Assembly (NCBI RefSeq): GCF_036023875.1
Contig: NZ_CP107931.1
Coordinates: 1,550,001 to 1,614,000, forward strand
Reading direction: 5' to 3'
From: Mycobacterium sp. NBC_00419
GTDB lineage: Bacteria > Actinomycetota > Actinomycetes > Mycobacteriales > Mycobacteriaceae
Length of the DNA stretch: 64,000 bases
Shown: positions 18,697 through 28,463 of the stretch, one piece after another
Layout: each line of letters starts with the position of its first letter
Numbering within the stretch: position 1 is the stretch's first letter
Notes under the pieces: generated by a model
The model's input: only the letters and a program-made list of their open reading frames with translations
The model's database searches: none
Told to the model about the DNA's origin: nothing
Translations under genes and position numbers: made by a program

Positions 18697-19218
18697 ATGA
18701 CTCGCTACGCGGCTTTCCTGCGCGGGGTCAACGTCGGCGGCGTCACCCTGAAGATGGCCGACGTGGCAGCCGCATTGACCGAGGCCGGATTCGGCGGCGT
18801 GCGCACCATCCTCGCCAGCGGCAACGTCGTACTCGACGCGCCCGGCTCGGCGGCCGCGGTCCGAACCACAGCCGAATCGGCGCTGCGCGAAGCGTTCGGC
18901 TACGAGGCCTGGGTGCTGGTGTACGACCTCGACACCGTGCGCGCCATCGCCCAGGCCTACCCGTTCGAGCCCGAGGTCGAGGGGCAGCACTCCTATGTCA
19001 CCTTCGTCAGCGACCCGGCGGTGCTCGACGAACTCGCCGCGCAGGCCGACGATGCCGGTCCGCAGGAGAAGATCGCCCGCGGCGACGGGGTGCTGTACTG
19101 GCAGGTGCCCAAGGCGGCGACCCTGGACTCCACCATCGGCAAGACGATGGGCAAGAAGCGCTACAAGTCCTCGACCACCACCCGCAACCTGCGCACGCTG
19201 GCCAAAGTCCTGCGCTGA
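18697..19218 (+). CDS. DUF1697 family protein
   Basis: 173 residues. The opening RYAAFLRGVNVGGVTLKMADVAAALTEAGFGGVRTILASGNVVLDAP and closing TIGKTMGKKRYKSSTTTRNLRTLAKVL are hallmarks of DUF1697. The biochemical role is not known. The gene is monocistronic or leads into the methyltransferase gene 24 nt downstream. The -10 element next to the start suggests a leaderless transcript. Confidence 0.88.
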   Translation: MTRYAAFLRGVNVGGVTLKMADVAAALTEAGFGGVRTILASGNVVLDAPGSAAAVRTTAESALREAFGYEAWVLVYDLDTVRAIAQAYPFEPEVEGQHSYVTFVSDPAVLDELAAQADDAGPQEKIARGDGVLYWQVPKAATLDSTIGKTMGKKRYKSSTTTRNLRTLAKVLR

Positions 19219-19242
19219 GCCGCGCCGGTAGTGTTTTCAGTG

Positions 19243-20058
19243 ATGAACCAACCTGTCGAACTCACCGGCGTCTCCGAGACCGCACTGCTGACCCTCAACG
19301 GCCGCGCCCACCAGGCCGGCCTGCCCGGGGCGATCCTGCACGACCCGATGGCCATCGAACTGCGCGACTCCATCGCCTTCGACTACGCCAAATTCGGGCG
19401 CAAAGGCCAGGAAATGGCACTGCGATCGCTGGCGGTGGACAGCTGCGCCATCGACTACCTGCGCGCCCACCCGAAAGCCACCGTCGTCGCGCTGGCCGAG
19501 GGCTTCCAGACCAGCTTCTGGCGGCTGACCGAGGCCCTGCCCGACTCCGAGTTCACCTGGGTGTCGGTGGACTTCGCGCCGGTGCTCGAGATCCGCGAGC
19601 GCCTGCTGCCGCCGGACCCGCGGATCACCAACCTGGCGCAGTCCGCTCTGGACTACAGCTGGATGGATCAGGTGGACAGCAGCAACGGTGTGTTCATCAC
19701 CGCCGAAGGGCTGCTGATGTACCTGCAGCCGCACGAGGCGATGGAGCTGATCACCCAGTGCGCCAAGCGTTTTCCCGGCGGCCAGATGTTCTTCGACCTG
19801 CCGCCGGTGATGGTCAAAAAGCTCGCCCCCAAGGGGATGCGCTCATCCAAGCACTACCGGGTGCCGCCGATGCCGTTCAGCCTGTCGGTGGACCAGCTGG
19901 CCGATCTGGTCAACACGGTGCCCGGCGTCAAGGCCGCACGCGACATTCCGATGCCCGCGGGCCGCGGCTTCTTCTTCGAGAAGGTGTTCCCGGCGATCTG
20001 GGGTTTTCACCCGGCCAGGAATCTGCGCGGCGCCTACACCGTGCTGGAATTCGGCTGA
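19243..20058 (+). CDS. omt: SAM-dependent O-methyltransferase, LCM family (Rv1153c-like)
   Basis: 271 residues from ATG 19243; an in-frame GTG at 19231 would give 275, the length I recall for Rv1153c, so the start is uncertain. Leucine carboxyl methyltransferase-type domain: ALLTLNGRAHQAG, ALAEGFQTSFWRL (SAM-binding region I), VSVDFAPVLEIRERLL, FITAEGLLMYLQPHEAMEL. Mycobacteria carry many such methyltransferases, mostly uncharacterised. Neighbours (GntR, sirtuin) match the Rv1151c-Rv1153c order. Confidence 0.82.
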   Translation: MNQPVELTGVSETALLTLNGRAHQAGLPGAILHDPMAIELRDSIAFDYAKFGRKGQEMALRSLAVDSCAIDYLRAHPKATVVALAEGFQTSFWRLTEALPDSEFTWVSVDFAPVLEIRERLLPPDPRITNLAQSALDYSWMDQVDSSNGVFITAEGLLMYLQPHEAMELITQCAKRFPGGQMFFDLPPVMVKKLAPKGMRSSKHYRVPPMPFSLSVDQLADLVNTVPGVKAARDIPMPAGRGFFFEKVFPAIWGFHPARNLRGAYTVLEFG

Positions 20059-20062
20059 CGAC

Positions 20063-20428
20063 TCACCCGAAGGCGGTGTCGAGGTAGCGCAGCGCCTCGG
20101 GCTTGCCCAGACCCAGCGCCCGGGCCGTCTCGGCGTAGGCGTTGGCCGCGGCCGCCATGGCCGCATCAGCCGGATCGGCCCGTGCCACGAACGTCCCGAA
20201 CCGTCCTCGGGTTTCGACGATTCCCGCCGTCTCCAGTTCCCGGTAGGCACGGGCGACGGTGTTGACGGCCAGTTCCAGCTGCCCGGCCAACTCGCGCACC
20301 GTGGGCAACCGGGTGCCCGGTGGCAACCGGCCGGTGCGGACACCGTCGATGATCTGGGTCCTCAACTGATCAAATAGCGGCTGGGTGGCCTGTGAATCCA
20401 GGCGCAGCCACTCCCCCAACTCCGACAC
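20063..20428 (-). CDS. GntR-family transcriptional regulator (Rv1152-like)
   Basis: 121 residues, equal to Rv1152. An N-terminal GntR winged helix (about 14-82: [67 protein letters not shown]) and a short C-terminal helical tail indicate the YtrA subfamily, which has no large effector domain. GTG start at 20428. Divergent from the sirtuin gene across 36 nt that contain an inverted repeat, so it may control itself and the sirtuin. Its stop lies 4 nt from the stop of omt. Confidence 0.88.
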   Translation of the reverse strand: MSELGEWLRLDSQATQPLFDQLRTQIIDGVRTGRLPPGTRLPTVRELAGQLELAVNTVARAYRELETAGIVETRGRFGTFVARADPADAAMAAAANAYAETARALGLGKPEALRYLDTAFG

Positions 20429-20431
20429 CCG

Positions 20432-20446
20432 CTCAGTATTGCTGAG
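20432..20446. promoter_or_regulatory. Inverted repeat, candidate GntR operator
   Basis: CTCAG-TATTG-CTGAG, a perfect 5-bp inverted repeat with a 5-nt spacer in the 36-nt divergent gap between the GntR and sirtuin genes. Confidence 0.4.
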
Positions 20447-20452
20447 ACCGGC

Positions 20453-20458
20453 TATTTT
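20453..20458 (+). promoter_or_regulatory. Predicted -10 element of the sirtuin gene (leaderless)
   Basis: TATTTT fits TANNNT, 6 nt before the GTG at 20465, just downstream of the inverted repeat. Confidence 0.35.
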
Positions 20459-20464
20459 GGTGAT

Positions 20465-21181
20465 GTGCGTATCGCGGTGCTCAGCGGGGCGGGGATCTCT
20501 GCCGAAAGCGGTGTACCGACGTTCCGGGACGACAAGAACGGTTTGTGGGCCAAGTACGACCCCTACGAACTCTCCAGCACCGAGGGCTGGCAAAGCCACC
20601 CCGAACGGGTGTGGGCCTGGTATCTGTGGCGCCACCACCTCGTCGCCGCCGTGCAACCCAACAACGGCCACCGCGCCGTCGCCGCCTGGCAGGACTACGC
20701 CGACGTCACCGTCGTCACCCAGAACGTCGACGATCTGCACGAACGGGCCGGTAGCAAGCCGGTGCACCACCTGCACGGCAGCCTGTCCGAGTTCTGGTGC
20801 GACACCTGCGGTTCGCGCTACCACGGCCCGCTGCCCGATATGCCGGAGCCGAAGCTGGAGAAGATGCCGCCGACGTGTGAGTGCGGCGGGCTGATCCGGC
20901 CCGGCATCGTGTGGTTCGGCGAGCAGTTGCCCGATGCGCCCTGGCAGGCCTCGGTCGAGGCGGTGGCCACCGCAGACGTCCTGGTGGTGGTCGGCACCTC
21001 GGGCATCGTCTACCCCGCGGCGGGTCTGCCCGAGGTGGCGCTGGCTCGCGGCGCGATCGTCATCGAGGTCAATCCCGAACCCACACCGCTGTCGGACAAC
21101 GCGACGCTCACGATCCGCGAGTCGGCCAGCACGGCGCTGCCCACCCTGCTGCAAAGGTTGCCCGAACTCCTAGGGAGCTAA
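20465..21181 (+). CDS. cobB: NAD-dependent protein deacylase, sirtuin (Rv1151c-like)
   Basis: 238 residues, class III sirtuin size. NAD-binding [14 protein letters not shown], catalytic HGS ([13 protein letters not shown]) with [12 protein letters not shown], a zinc site from WCDTC and CECGG, and [32 protein letters not shown]. It removes acetyl or succinyl groups from lysines; in mycobacteria the Rv1151c orthologue activates acetyl-CoA synthetase. Relevant context: carboxylate symporters lie a few kb upstream. The last 12 nt overlap the convergent methyltransferase gene. Confidence 0.93.
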   Translation: MRIAVLSGAGISAESGVPTFRDDKNGLWAKYDPYELSSTEGWQSHPERVWAWYLWRHHLVAAVQPNNGHRAVAAWQDYADVTVVTQNVDDLHERAGSKPVHHLHGSLSEFWCDTCGSRYHGPLPDMPEPKLEKMPPTCECGGLIRPGIVWFGEQLPDAPWQASVEAVATADVLVVVGTSGIVYPAAGLPEVALARGAIVIEVNPEPTPLSDNATLTIRESASTALPTLLQRLPELLGS

Positions 21182-21802
21182 CGCCCGGCCCAGCGCGACT
21201 TCCTGCACCGGCAGCGGCACCCACGCCGGGAACGTCGCCTCATGCCGGGCGGTCTGGATGGCGAAGCCCGCGCCGGCGATCGCCCGTTCGGTCTCCCGGT
21301 GGGTGTGGCAGTTACCTGCCATCCGCGGCCAGATCGTCGCGTCGGCCACCCGCTGCAGCCCGCCACGCCAGCCCGGCTGGGCGATGTGCTCGAAGTAGCG
21401 CAGTTCACCACCCGGCTTGAGTACCGACTTCAATTGGCGCAGAACGGCATCCGGGTTGTCCACCGAACACAGCACCAGCGAGCAGACCACCGCGTCGAAC
21501 GGCTCGGTGGCGGGCATGGTCTCGACCGTCGTTTCGATCACGGTGATCGGAACCTGCGCGGAAGCGGCGGCCGCCCTGGCGTGCGGGGCCAGCCGGGTTT
21601 CGGGCTCCAGGGCGACGACCTCGGTGACGGTGGCGGGGTAGAACTCGAAGTTGGTTCCGGTGCCCGCGCCGATCTCGAGCACCCGCCCGCTCAGGCCGGC
21701 CAGGTTCTGGGTGCGCATCTTCTTCATCACGCCCGACTCGTGGGCTGACATCACCGTCCAGAACCTTGCGAAGAAGGGGTGGTCGAAAGTCTGTGCCGTC
21801 AT
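21170..21802 (-). CDS. Class I SAM-dependent methyltransferase (Rv1147-like)
   Basis: 210 residues. SAM motif I is [17 protein letters not shown], motif II VVALEPE, then [39 protein letters not shown]. This resembles phosphatidylethanolamine/phospholipid N-methyltransferase-like and methyltransferase_11 proteins; the substrate is unproven. It lies 34 nt downstream of the MMPL gene, so they are probably one transcript. Confidence 0.85.
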   Translation of the reverse strand: MTAQTFDHPFFARFWTVMSAHESGVMKKMRTQNLAGLSGRVLEIGAGTGTNFEFYPATVTEVVALEPETRLAPHARAAAASAQVPITVIETTVETMPATEPFDAVVCSLVLCSVDNPDAVLRQLKSVLKPGGELRYFEHIAQPGWRGGLQRVADATIWPRMAGNCHTHRETERAIAGAGFAIQTARHEATFPAWVPLPVQEVALGRALAP

Positions 21803-21836
21803 CGTCGAGGGTCCTTTCGCCGGCTGTTCCTCAACG

Positions 21837-24095
21837 CTATCCGCCGCCGCGGACCCCGACGGCGGCGGGCACCGGCTCCGGTGGGGCCTCGCTGAAGCCG
21901 AAGCGCTCGTGCAGTCGGACCAGCGGTTTGGGCGCCCACCAGTTCCACCGACCCATCACGTGCATGAACGCCGGCAACAGCGCCATCCGCACCAGGGTGG
22001 CGTCGACCAGGACGGCCAGGGTCAGCCCCACCCCGAATACCCGCATGAACGACACCTGGGCGGCGATCAGCGCGGCGAAGGCGATGGCCATGATGAGCGC
22101 GGCGGCGGTGACCACCCGCCCAGTGCGGGCCAGCCCGAGCGCGACGCTCTCGTCGTTGTCCTCCCGGGTCCGATTGGAGGACAGCCAGTACTCCCGGATC
22201 CGGGCCACCAGGAACACCTCGTAGTCCATCGAGATGCCGAAGGCGATGCAGAACAACAGCACCGGCATGTTGGCTTCCATGGTCCCGGTGGGGGTGGTGC
22301 CGAAGGCGCCGAGATGGCCCTCCTGGAAGATCCACACCAGCGCACCGAAGGCCGCCGACAGCGATAACACGTTGAGCACCAAGGCTTTCAGCGGCAACAC
22401 CACGCTGCCGGTGAGCAGGAACAGCAACGCGAACGTGATGACCGCGATCAGCCCGAGCACCAGCGGCACCCGCGAGATGATGGCGTTGACGTTGTCGCGG
22501 TTGACCTGTGCGCCGCCGGTGATCAGCACGTCGCGTCCGGCCGGCTCCGGCACGGCGTGCAGCCGGTCGAGCTGGATCTTGGAGGCATCGGAGAACAACG
22601 GGGTGGTGCTGCGCACGGTGAGATACGCGCTGCCCTCGGCGATACCTGAGGGCGCCGAGGCCGGGCCCACCTTGTTGCCGTTGACGAACGTCGCGGTCGG
22701 CGCCGATACCAGCGCCACATCCGGTACCCGTGACAGGTCGGCGGCGTAGCGTTCCATCTCCACCGGGGCGATGCCGTCGGCGTCGGGGATCACCATGGAC
22801 ACCGCGGTGGAGAAATCACTGGCGAAGTCGTTGCGCAGCTGATCGCCGACCTGATGGGTGGACGCGCTCTTGGGCAGCACCCGGTCATCGGGATTGCCGA
22901 ACTGGATGTGCAGGAACGGGACGCCGAGCAGAACCAGCAGCGCGACGATGGCGGTGCCGATCGGGATCGCGCGACGCATCACGAATTTCGTTGAGCGGTA
23001 CCAGAAGTGGAGTTCCAGCGGCTTGTCGACGGGCTCGGGCCGCTTGAAGATCCGGCGCAGCAGCCGGCGGATGTCCAGAGCGTCGAGCCGGTCACCGAGC
23101 AGCACGATGGCGGCGGGAGTGACGATCACCGCCGCGGCGGCGGCGAAGGCGACGGTGGCCACGCCGGCGTAGGCGAAGGACTTCAGGAAGTACATCGGGA
23201 ACAGGATCAGCACCGACATCGACAACGCGACAGTGACGGCCGAGAACAGCACGGTGCGACCGGCGGTGGCCATGGTGCGCAGCAGGGCGCTGTCCCGGTC
23301 GGCGCCGCCGGCGAGCTCGTCGCGGTAGCGGCTCAGGATCAGCAGCGTGTAGTCGATCGCCAGCGCAAGACCCAGCGCGGTGGCCAGGTTCAGCCCGAAG
23401 ATCGACACGTCGGTGACGAACGTGATGAGCCGCAGCACCGACATCGCGCCGAAGATCGCCATCAGCCCGACGGCAATCGGCAGGGCCGCGGCCACCAGGC
23501 CGCCGAACACCCAGATCAGCACGAGGAAGCTCAGCGGAACCGCGATCGACTCCATCATCAACAGGTCGCGCTCGGTCTGCTTGGTGATCTGGGAGTAGAT
23601 CATCGCGGTGCCGCCGGCCCGCACCGTCACGCCGTCCTTACCGTTGCCGATCTGCTTGACCAGGGCGGTGGCGTACTTCTGGGCGTTGTTCTCCCCGCCG
23701 TCCAGCACGGCGACGATCAGGCCGGTCTTGCCGTCGCGGCTGAGCAGCTCACCGGCCGCCGCCGGCGGCGAGGTCCACGCGGAACTGATGCGCAGCACGT
23801 AGGGCGAGGCCGAGAGCTGGTCGACGATGCCGGTGGCCACCGCGCGGGCGGACGCTCCGGTGGCGCCGTCGGGGGCGGTGACGGTCAACAGCAACTGCTG
23901 CTCGCTCTGCCCGAATTTGTCGCTGAGCAGCCGCGATGCCTGGCTGGACTCCGAGGTGGGGTCTCCGAAGCCGCCGGCGGACAGGCTCATCGCAACCGGA
24001 ACGCCGAAGATCGCGGTGGCGACCATGACGACGGCCGCCACAGCGATGACCCGCCGGGGCGCGCGGAGAGCGAGGTGCGCCAGTTTTTGCAGCAC
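21837..24095 (-). CDS. MMPL-family transporter (MmpL13-like)
   Basis: 752 residues from GTG 24095 (MLQKLAHLALRAPRR, the usual family opening); upstream GTG 24119 and ATG 24149 are alternatives. Two MMPL/RND repeats: a helix near the N-terminus, a periplasmic domain, a six-helix bundle (IDYTLLILSRYRDEL), and the same again with GISMDYEVFLVARIREYWL in the second half carrying the proton-relay Asp-Tyr. The length is that of short MMPLs without a long cytosolic tail. By order it corresponds to mmpL13a/mmpL13b, which are separate genes in M. tuberculosis; here the gene is intact. The likely export substrate is a lipid. Confidence 0.85.
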   Translation of the reverse strand: MLQKLAHLALRAPRRVIAVAAVVMVATAIFGVPVAMSLSAGGFGDPTSESSQASRLLSDKFGQSEQQLLLTVTAPDGATGASARAVATGIVDQLSASPYVLRISSAWTSPPAAAGELLSRDGKTGLIVAVLDGGENNAQKYATALVKQIGNGKDGVTVRAGGTAMIYSQITKQTERDLLMMESIAVPLSFLVLIWVFGGLVAAALPIAVGLMAIFGAMSVLRLITFVTDVSIFGLNLATALGLALAIDYTLLILSRYRDELAGGADRDSALLRTMATAGRTVLFSAVTVALSMSVLILFPMYFLKSFAYAGVATVAFAAAAAVIVTPAAIVLLGDRLDALDIRRLLRRIFKRPEPVDKPLELHFWYRSTKFVMRRAIPIGTAIVALLVLLGVPFLHIQFGNPDDRVLPKSASTHQVGDQLRNDFASDFSTAVSMVIPDADGIAPVEMERYAADLSRVPDVALVSAPTATFVNGNKVGPASAPSGIAEGSAYLTVRSTTPLFSDASKIQLDRLHAVPEPAGRDVLITGGAQVNRDNVNAIISRVPLVLGLIAVITFALLFLLTGSVVLPLKALVLNVLSLSAAFGALVWIFQEGHLGAFGTTPTGTMEANMPVLLFCIAFGISMDYEVFLVARIREYWLSSNRTREDNDESVALGLARTGRVVTAAALIMAIAFAALIAAQVSFMRVFGVGLTLAVLVDATLVRMALLPAFMHVMGRWNWWAPKPLVRLHERFGFSEAPPEPVPAAVGVRGGG

Positions 24096-24166
24096 AGTCC
24101 CATCTTTACTGCTGTTCACCAGCCAAAATGACCGTATTCGATGACGCAACGATGACTTATGACGTC

Positions 24167-24212
24167 AGCCGACCTGACTCCCGAGTAAGAGCCGACCTGA
24201 CTCTGGAGTAAG
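24167..24212. repeat. Tandem 23-bp repeat with nested palindromes upstream of the MMPL gene
   Basis: Two adjoining copies (24167-24189, 24190-24212) start AGCCGACCTGACTC and end GAGTAAG; they differ at two bases. Each contains an ACTC-N2-GAGT palindrome. They sit about 70-115 nt upstream of the MMPL start, so they may be tandem operators. Confidence 0.6.
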
Positions 24213-24277
24213 AATTGCCAGGGTTTTCCGAATCGTGACTCAATGATTCCTTAATGGTGACCCATACGCTCAGTGTC

Positions 24278-24409
24278 ATGTGGATCGACGACACCAGTGC
24301 AGATGTCATCAAGGTCGACTTCGACGCGCTGTATCACGGTGATGTTCTTGTAGAGGGCGACACCTCGGAGCAGTTCGAGGATCGTCCCCCGCTGGCAACA
24401 GCCAGCTGA
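24278..24409 (+). CDS. Small ORF of 43 residues, unknown
   Basis: ATG 24278 to TGA 24409, MWIDDTSADVIKVDFDALYH..., acidic, no membrane segment. It is flanked by the tandem repeats upstream and a strong hairpin downstream. That layout resembles a real transcription unit, but the GC bias at third positions is only moderate and no ribosome-binding site is clear. Not recognised. Confidence 0.4.
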   Translation: MWIDDTSADVIKVDFDALYHGDVLVEGDTSEQFEDRPPLATAS

Positions 24410-24417
24410 CCTGAACG

Positions 24418-24461
24418 CCGAAAGGCGCCAGCACCGCAGTTGACGGTGTGGCGCCCTTCGG
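24418..24461. terminator. Long hairpin between the small ORF and the nitronate monooxygenase-like gene
   Basis: CCGAAAGGCGCCA (24418-24430) pairs with TGGCGCCCTTCGG with one mismatch, and CACCG pairs with CGGTG after a bulge. The loop is about 7 nt. Located between convergent genes; likely a bidirectional terminator without a T-tract. Confidence 0.6.
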
Positions 24462-24508
24462 GGTTCACGCGTTCCCGCGCTACTCGCGCGGCGTGCCCGC
24501 CTGATGAT

Positions 24509-26278
<1,770 letters not shown>

Positions 26279-26302
26279 AGATGTGTTCCTTTCAGAATGT
26301 CG

Positions 26303-26316
26303 ACCTACTGGTTGGT
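26303..26316. promoter_or_regulatory. Palindrome upstream of the SDR gene, candidate TetR-type operator
   Basis: ACCTACTGGTTGGT has the symmetry ACCNAC-NN-GTNGGT on either strand. It lies 25 nt before the SDR start, in the 43-nt gap after the racemase gene. Confidence 0.4.
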
Positions 26317-26321
26317 TGGGA

Positions 26322-27416
26322 CTATACCCAGTCGCGGAGAACGGCCTCGGTGTCGGCTCCCGGTACACCGGGCTCGCGGGGCTTGTCGGGCGACGTGCGG
26401 GAGAACCGCGGGGCGGGGGCGGGGAACAGCGAGCCGTTCTCGCTGTAGAAGGTGTCGCGCTCAGTGTTGTGCGCCTCGGTCTCGACTTCGCCGAACGACA
26501 GCACCGGGGTGACGCAAGCGTCGCTGCCGGCGAACACCTCAGCCCAGTGGTCGCGGTCATGCTCGGCGAACTTCGCGGTGAGGATGGCACGCAACTCGGG
26601 CCAGCGGGTGATGTCGTTCTGGTCGGGCAGATCCGCCGAGTCCAGGCCGAGCTTGCCGATCAGTTCGGCGTAGAACTGCGGCTCGATCGAGCCCACCGCG
26701 ACGTGGCGGCCGTCGGCGCACTCGTAGGTGTCGTAGTAGGGGGCGCCGGTGTCGAGCATGTTGGTGCCGCGGGTGTCGCCCCACATCCCCATGTGGCGGA
26801 AGGCCCACATCATGGTGGCCAGCACGCTCGAGCCGTCGACCATCGCGGCGTCGACCACCTGGCCCTTGCCGGAGCGCTCGCGCTCCCAGAGTGCGGCCAG
26901 GATCCCGACGAGCAGGAACATCGACCCGCCACCGAAGTCGCCGACGAGGTTCAACGGCGGAACCGGGCGCTCGTTGACCCGGCCGACGGCGTGCAGCACA
27001 CCGTTGAGCGAGATGTAGTTGATGTCGTGGCCGGCCTGCTGGCTGCGCGGGCCGGTCTGGCCCCAGCCGGTCATGCGGGCGTAGATCAGGCGGTCGTTGA
27101 CCTTGGCGCAATCCTCCGGGCCCAGCCCGAGGCGTTCGGTGACACCCGGCCGGTAGCCCTCGATGAGGACGTCGGCCTTGGCGATCAGCCGCAGAACCAG
27201 CTCGCGGTCCTCGTCGCCCTTGAGGTTGGCGGCCACCGAACGGCGGTTGCGCAACAGGTAGTCATTGCTGGCCGTGGTCGGGATACCCGGCCCCTTGCCC
27301 GGCCGTTCGATGCGGACCACGTCGGCGCCAAGGTCCCCGAGGATCATCGCGGCGTGCGGACCCGGACCGATGCCCGCCAACTCGACGACTCGCAAACCCT
27401 GAAGTGGTCCTGCCAT
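26322..27416 (-). CDS. mcr: Alpha-methylacyl-CoA racemase
   Basis: 364 residues, CaiB/BaiF family. It opens [34 protein letters not shown] (family CoA-binding and oxyanion region) and contains [29 protein letters not shown] with the Asp of the active site, and [17 protein letters not shown]. It epimerises 2-methylacyl-CoA thioesters, such as the (25R)/(25S) cholestenoyl-CoA made from CYP142 products. GGAAGG precedes the ATG. In M. tuberculosis mcr (Rv1143) has the same neighbour, Rv1144. Confidence 0.92.
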   Translation of the reverse strand: MAGPLQGLRVVELAGIGPGPHAAMILGDLGADVVRIERPGKGPGIPTTASNDYLLRNRRSVAANLKGDEDRELVLRLIAKADVLIEGYRPGVTERLGLGPEDCAKVNDRLIYARMTGWGQTGPRSQQAGHDINYISLNGVLHAVGRVNERPVPPLNLVGDFGGGSMFLLVGILAALWERERSGKGQVVDAAMVDGSSVLATMMWAFRHMGMWGDTRGTNMLDTGAPYYDTYECADGRHVAVGSIEPQFYAELIGKLGLDSADLPDQNDITRWPELRAILTAKFAEHDRDHWAEVFAGSDACVTPVLSFGEVETEAHNTERDTFYSENGSLFPAPAPRFSRTSPDKPREPGVPGADTEAVLRDWV

Positions 27417-27505
27417 TGCCCTACCTTCCAGTTGGTTGATCGCCGAGATAGCGTACTTCTATGACCAGCCCGATCCACCGGTCGGGCCATCCGATCCTGC
27501 GACGT

Positions 27506-27511
27506 TAGGCT
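27506..27511 (+). promoter_or_regulatory. Predicted -10 element of the enoyl-CoA hydratase gene (leaderless)
   Basis: TAGGCT, 7 nt before the ATG at 27519. Confidence 0.4.
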
Positions 27512-27518
27512 GCCGCCC

Positions 27519-28331
27519 ATGACCACGGTCGACGCTCCCCACACCTACTCCGGTCACGCCGAATTGACGGCATCTCTCGAAAACGGCGTTCTCACACTGA
27601 CACTCAATCGGCCGGACAGCCTCAACGCCCTCAACGCGCCGATGCTGCAGACCCTCGCCGAGAGCCTGGAGCGCGCCGCCGGGGACCCCCGCGTCAAGGT
27701 GGTGCGCCTCGGCGGAGCCGGTCGCGGGTTCTGCTCAGGAGCGGGCATCGGCGCCGAGGACCAGTCCAACCGCTCACCGGACACCGACGAGGTGCTGACC
27801 CAGGCCAACCGCGCGGTACGCGCCATCTCGAGCCTGCCCAAGCCGGTGGTGGCGGTGGTGCACGGGCCGGCCGCTGGTGTCGGGGTGTCCTTGGCGCTGG
27901 CCTCCGACATCGTATTGGCTTCAGAGAAGGCGTTTTTCCTGCTGGCGTTCACCAAGATCGGGCTGATGCCCGACGGTGGCGCATCAGCGTTGGTGGCCGC
28001 CGCGATCGGGCGCATCCGCGCGATGCGGATGGCACTTCTGGCTGAACGCATTTCGGCCACCGAGGCCTTCGAGTTCGGCCTGGTGAGCGCGGTGCATCCG
28101 GCAGATGAACTGGAGGCGGCGGTGACCACGGTGATCGACACCCTGGCGTCGCGGCCCGCGGTGGCGCTGCGCAAGACCAAGCAGGCCGTCAACGACGCGA
28201 CACTGACCGAGCTCGAGGCCGCGATCGAACGCGAGGTGGACGGGCAGCGAATCCTGTTGGCGTCCCACGATTTCCGCGAGGGCACCCTGGCGTTCCAGGA
28301 AAATCGGGAGCCTAGCTTCACCGACGAGTAG
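27519..28331 (+). CDS. Enoyl-CoA hydratase/isomerase (crotonase family, EchA10-like)
   Basis: 270 residues. The crotonase fold signature is NRPDSLNALNAPML, oxyanion-hole residues lie in GRGFCSGAGIGAEDQ and VVHGPAAGVGVSLALASDIVLAS, and the following FTKIGLMPDGGASALV holds an Asp where canonical hydratases have Glu. That suggests isomerase or altered activity. Divergent from mcr. By order it is related to echA10/echA11 (Rv1142c/Rv1141c). Confidence 0.88.
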   Translation: MTTVDAPHTYSGHAELTASLENGVLTLTLNRPDSLNALNAPMLQTLAESLERAAGDPRVKVVRLGGAGRGFCSGAGIGAEDQSNRSPDTDEVLTQANRAVRAISSLPKPVVAVVHGPAAGVGVSLALASDIVLASEKAFFLLAFTKIGLMPDGGASALVAAAIGRIRAMRMALLAERISATEAFEFGLVSAVHPADELEAAVTTVIDTLASRPAVALRKTKQAVNDATLTELEAAIEREVDGQRILLASHDFREGTLAFQENREPSFTDE

Positions 28332-28362
28332 GCCCGCCGCGCGCCCCACTCCCCCGGGCCCA

Positions 28363-28412
28363 GTGGCCACTTGTGTACGGGTTGAGGCGAAAAGCGTGCC
28401 GTAGGTGGCCAC
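28363..28412. promoter_or_regulatory. Two GTGGCCAC palindromes upstream of the MFS gene
   Basis: The self-complementary octamer GTGGCCAC occurs at 28363-28370 and 28405-28412, four helical turns apart, within the 132-nt gap between the hydratase stop and the MFS start. It could be an operator pair; no regulator is adjacent. Confidence 0.25.
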
Positions 28413-28463
28413 TCGACCGATATTCGCTGGACTCGACCCCTTCGGTCGTGGACCATCTACTCC

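Noticed and set aside
27423..27436. Possible second copy of the ACCNAC-NN-GTNGGT operator before mcr
   Set aside because: Only the GTTGGT half matches, and the sequence overlaps the ribosome-binding site of mcr.
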